Assembly: GCF_000568255.1 (NCBI RefSeq)
Contig: NZ_KK037166.1
Location: 9,416,119-9,480,118 of the forward strand
From: Kutzneria sp. 744
GTDB lineage: Bacteria > Actinomycetota > Actinomycetes > Mycobacteriales > Pseudonocardiaceae
Length of the DNA: 64,000 nt
Reading direction: 5' to 3'
The notes beneath the pieces are model-generated. The model searched no databases. It saw only the letters and a list, made by a program, of their open reading frames with translations, and had not been told where the DNA came from. Of this stretch, positions 61,954 through 64,000 are shown one piece after another. The stretch's first letter is position 1, and every line of letters starts with the position of its first letter. Both the position numbers and the translations under genes were made by a program.

Positions 61954-62868
61954 GTGCTGACCGCGTTCGTGCCCATCTGGGCGCTGACCGTGCTCGGCTA
62001 TCTCGTCGCCCGGTCCGGCGTGCTCGGCGACCGCGCCGAGCTGGTGCTGGGCCGGCTGGTGTTCCACGTGGCGATGCCGGCGGTCCTGTTCACGACGTTG
62101 AGCAGGACGCCGGTGTCCCGGCTGCTGACGCCGGCCATCGCCGTGTTCGCCATCGGCACCCTGGTCGTCGGCGTCGGCGCGCTGGCGGCCAGCCGCTGGC
62201 TGTTCGGCCGGAGCCTGGCCGAGCAGTCGATCGGCGCGATGGCCGCCTGCTACGTCAACTCGGCCAACCTGGGCGTTCCGGTGGCGATCTCCGTGCTCGG
62301 CGACGCCTCGTTCATCGTCACGGTGCTGCTGTTCCAGGTGCTGCTGGTGACGCCGGTCGTGCTCACCCTGGTCGAACTGGACGTCTCCGCCAAGGCGGGC
62401 AATCGCTGGCGGGAGATGCTCACGCTCCCGGTGCGAAACCCGATCATCGCCGCGTCCGCGCTCGGCGTCGTGGTCAGCGCCCTCGGCTGGCGCCTACCGG
62501 ACCTGGTGAACGGTCCGTTGACGCAGCTCGGCACCGCGGCGTTGCCGATCGCCCTGCTCGTGCTGGGCATGTCCCTGCACAGCCGTGAGCAGCGCGAACC
62601 CGCTAACCGGCGGGAGCTGTGGGTGACCGTGCTGCTCAAGGCCGTCGCGCAGCCGCTGGTCGCGTTTCTCGCCGGCGAGGCGCTCGGCCTGGACGGGCAC
62701 CTGCTGCTTGCCGTGGTGCTGTGCTCCGCGCTGCCGACCGCGCAGAACGTGTTCGTCTACGCCCACCAGTACGCCCTGGACACGCGGTTGCCGCGCAACG
62801 CCGTGCTGCTGTCCACCGTGCTGTCCATGATCACCCTGTCCGGCGTCACAGTGTTCATGCATGCCTAG
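61954..62868 (+). CDS. AEC-family transporter (auxin efflux carrier type)
   Basis: 304 residues from GTG 61954, with ten hydrophobic helices in two sets around a central loop (SAKAGNRWREML). The hallmark YVNSANLGVPVAISVLGD (NxxxxG region) in helix 4 and FHVAMPAVLF at the start fit the AEC permease family, which moves carboxylates or similar acids. Not part of histidine synthesis. Overlaps the methyltransferase gene by 8 bases. Confidence 0.85.
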   Translation: MLTAFVPIWALTVLGYLVARSGVLGDRAELVLGRLVFHVAMPAVLFTTLSRTPVSRLLTPAIAVFAIGTLVVGVGALAASRWLFGRSLAEQSIGAMAACYVNSANLGVPVAISVLGDASFIVTVLLFQVLLVTPVVLTLVELDVSAKAGNRWREMLTLPVRNPIIAASALGVVVSALGWRLPDLVNGPLTQLGTAALPIALLVLGMSLHSREQREPANRRELWVTVLLKAVAQPLVAFLAGEALGLDGHLLLAVVLCSALPTAQNVFVYAHQYALDTRLPRNAVLLSTVLSMITLSGVTVFMHA

Positions 62869-63412
62869 TGCAACGATCCCGGCCATGCCCGGGAACACGA
62901 TCGAGCACACCCTGGACATCGCGCTGGCGGCGGTGCCCGCACCACGTCGGATCCTCGACGTCGGCTGCGGGCCCGGCACGCTGCTTCGACTACTGGCCCG
63001 GCGGGCGCCGCAGGCCGAGGCCCTGGTCGGCATCGACGCCGCGGCCGAGGTCGTGAAGGCCGCCTCGGCGGCGACGGGCCTCGACCCGCGCATCCGCTAC
63101 GGCAACGCCTTCGCCGAGCACCTGCCGTTCGCCGACGGTGGCTTCGACCTGGTGGTCAGCACCGCGTCGTTCGACCACTGGCACGACCAGCGCCAGGGCC
63201 TGGCCGAATGCGCCCGCATGCTGGTACCCGGCGGCACCCTCGTGCTCAGCGACGCGTTCTCGCCGCTACTGGGACCGTCGGCGTGGTTGCGGCACCGGGC
63301 GCGGACCCGCGGCAGCGCCGACCGGCTGCTCACGGCCGTCGGCTTCCGCGAGCCGACCTGGCACGCGTCCCTGCTCACCGCCACCGTCGTGGCGACGACC
63401 CAGACCGCTTAG
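62861..63412 (+). CDS. class I SAM-dependent methyltransferase
   Basis: 183 residues. Motif I ILDVGCGPGTLLRLLARRAP near 30, motif II GIDAAAEVVKAA, motif III DGGFDLVVSTASFDHWHD, and GGTLVLSD. Methyltransf_11 fold without a specific acceptor signal. Overlaps the AEC gene start to end and converges on the STAS gene by 4 bases. Confidence 0.9.
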   Translation: MPSATIPAMPGNTIEHTLDIALAAVPAPRRILDVGCGPGTLLRLLARRAPQAEALVGIDAAAEVVKAASAATGLDPRIRYGNAFAEHLPFADGGFDLVVSTASFDHWHDQRQGLAECARMLVPGGTLVLSDAFSPLLGPSAWLRHRARTRGSADRLLTAVGFREPTWHASLLTATVVATTQTA

Positions 63413-63774
63413 ACAGCCGCCAGCGCGGCGATGGCGTCCGGGATCGTGGCGTGCACCTGGAACGCCGGCATCAGGCCGCTGACCTGGAGCGGACGCAGCA
63501 CCACCCGGTGGCCGCCGACCAGGCGCAGGTCGACGCCGGAGTCGTTGGCCCGGTCCCGTGCCGTCAGCAGCACGCGCAGACCGGTCGAGCCGAGGAAGCT
63601 CACCCGGTCCAGGTCCACGATCACCGCCGGCGCTCCGCTGCCGACGGCCTGGCCCAGCTCCGCCTCGGCGACGTCGGCGGTCGACAGGTCGAGCTCGCCG
63701 CTGACGTGCACGACGACGGCGTCGCCGGCGGGCTCGGTGCGGACCGTGATCAGGTCGAAGTCCTCGACGGACAT
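63409..63774 (-). CDS. STAS-domain anti-sigma-factor antagonist-like protein
   Basis: 121 residues from ATG 63774, with GAAGGGAG upstream. A complete STAS fold: VVVHVSGELDLSTADVAEAELGQAV, then IVDLDRVSFLGSTGLRVLLTARD, where Ser in FLGSTGL matches the phosphorylation site of SpoIIAA-type antagonists. It would bind an anti-sigma factor kinase. No partner gene is seen within the window. Confidence 0.9.
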   Translation of the reverse strand: MSVEDFDLITVRTEPAGDAVVVHVSGELDLSTADVAEAELGQAVGSGAPAVIVDLDRVSFLGSTGLRVLLTARDRANDSGVDLRLVGGHRVVLRPLQVSGLMPAFQVHATIPDAIAALAAV

Positions 63775-63835
63775 GCGCGCTCCCTTCGCTCGACCACCTG
63801 GAGTGACCGGGCGTGCGGGTCGGGTGAACGACAGC

Positions 63836-64000
63836 CTAGTCCGCTCGGTCCAGCGCGGTCTCCACCCCGGGGTCCGGCTCCGGCCAGCCGGGGTAGGGCG
63901 GCGGCGTGCCGCCGAACTCCGGGCACAGCGCCTTGTGGTCGCACCAGTCGCACAGGCGGCTGCGGTTGGGCCGGAAATCACCGGTCTTGCCGGCCTTGAG
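63836..64000 (-). CDS. RecB-family (PD-(D/E)XK) nuclease, C-terminal end only
   Basis: The last 54 codons of a gene extending past the right edge. RSRLCDWCDHKALCPEFGG contains the cysteine set (CxxC...C) that holds the Fe-S cluster at the C-terminus of AddB/Cas4-like RecB exonucleases. A RecB-family gene near hisE/hisG also occurs in mycobacteria. The catalytic nuclease motifs lie outside the window. Confidence 0.8.
   Translation of the reverse strand, partial: LKAGKTGDFRPNRSRLCDWCDHKALCPEFGGTPPPYPGWPEPDPGVETALDRAD

Overview
The window is very GC-rich and dense with genes. Many starts are GTG or TTG, neighbouring stop and start codons often overlap as ATGA, and several genes look leaderless. 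The block PAC2 protein, HAD hydrolase, hisE, hisG, RecB-type nuclease near the right end resembles the order around hisG in mycobacteria and relatives. With the IniB/dynamin-like cluster, fused isobutyryl-CoA mutase and LAL/SARP-type regulators, this points to a large-genome actinomycete, most likely Pseudonocardiales. The genus cannot be fixed from the sequence alone.

Layout. 1-7.2 kb: housekeeping and accessory enzymes (partial esterase, secreted amidotransferase-fold protein, HAD hydrolase, GNAT, frameshifted phosphotransferase, zinc-ribbon protein, enoyl-CoA hydratase-like protein). 7.3-16.1 kb: an iniBAC-like envelope-stress module, made of a divergent membrane-anchored Hsp70, an IniB-like protein with Asn/Asp/Ser/His repeats, two dynamin-family GTPases (the first broken by two 1-base shifts), a secreted protein and a LuxR-type regulator. 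16.1-21.3 kb: ArsR-like regulator, unknown protein, MFS transporter, diguanylate cyclase, LapA-like protein. 21.3-26.3 kb: a decayed mobile region with two IS630-type remnants and a 3.5-kb unit bounded by 36-bp inverted repeats and TA dinucleotides, which carries an intact LAL regulator and a SARP pseudogene. 26.3-33.9 kb: membrane protein, PI-PLC-like enzyme, icmF, SDR, MFS.

34.0-36.0 kb holds the most interesting locus: a 41-residue peptide gene with a strong ribosome binding site, a perfect intrinsic-terminator hairpin, a YcaO-family gene and a cupin gene. It looks like a minimal peptide-modification (RiPP-like) locus without the usual partner proteins. 36-45.2 kb: two alpha/beta hydrolases, haem peroxidase, an SDR with an internal deletion, GH105-like hydrolase, MBL hydrolase, methyltransferase, AraC regulator, hemerythrin protein. 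45.2-50.9 kb: MarR regulator with a perfect operator, VC0807-like membrane protein, then an AsnC/Lrp regulator divergent from a three-gene branched-chain 2-oxoacid dehydrogenase operon (E1alpha, E1beta, E2). 51-53 kb: an unrecognised two-gene unit, a lipobox- and TM-anchored P-loop GTPase with an overlapping partner gene. 53-64 kb: PAC2, HAD, frameshifted FabH-type synthase, Tat peptide/DUF4331/small-protein operon, patatin, flavoprotein, holin-like peptide, hisE-hisG, AEC transporter, methyltransferase, STAS protein and the 3' end of a RecB-type nuclease.

Five conserved-gene positions carry single-base frameshifts, most beside short runs of one base, so consensus errors in the source assembly are a real possibility. 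The affected genes should not be taken as dead without checking the reads.
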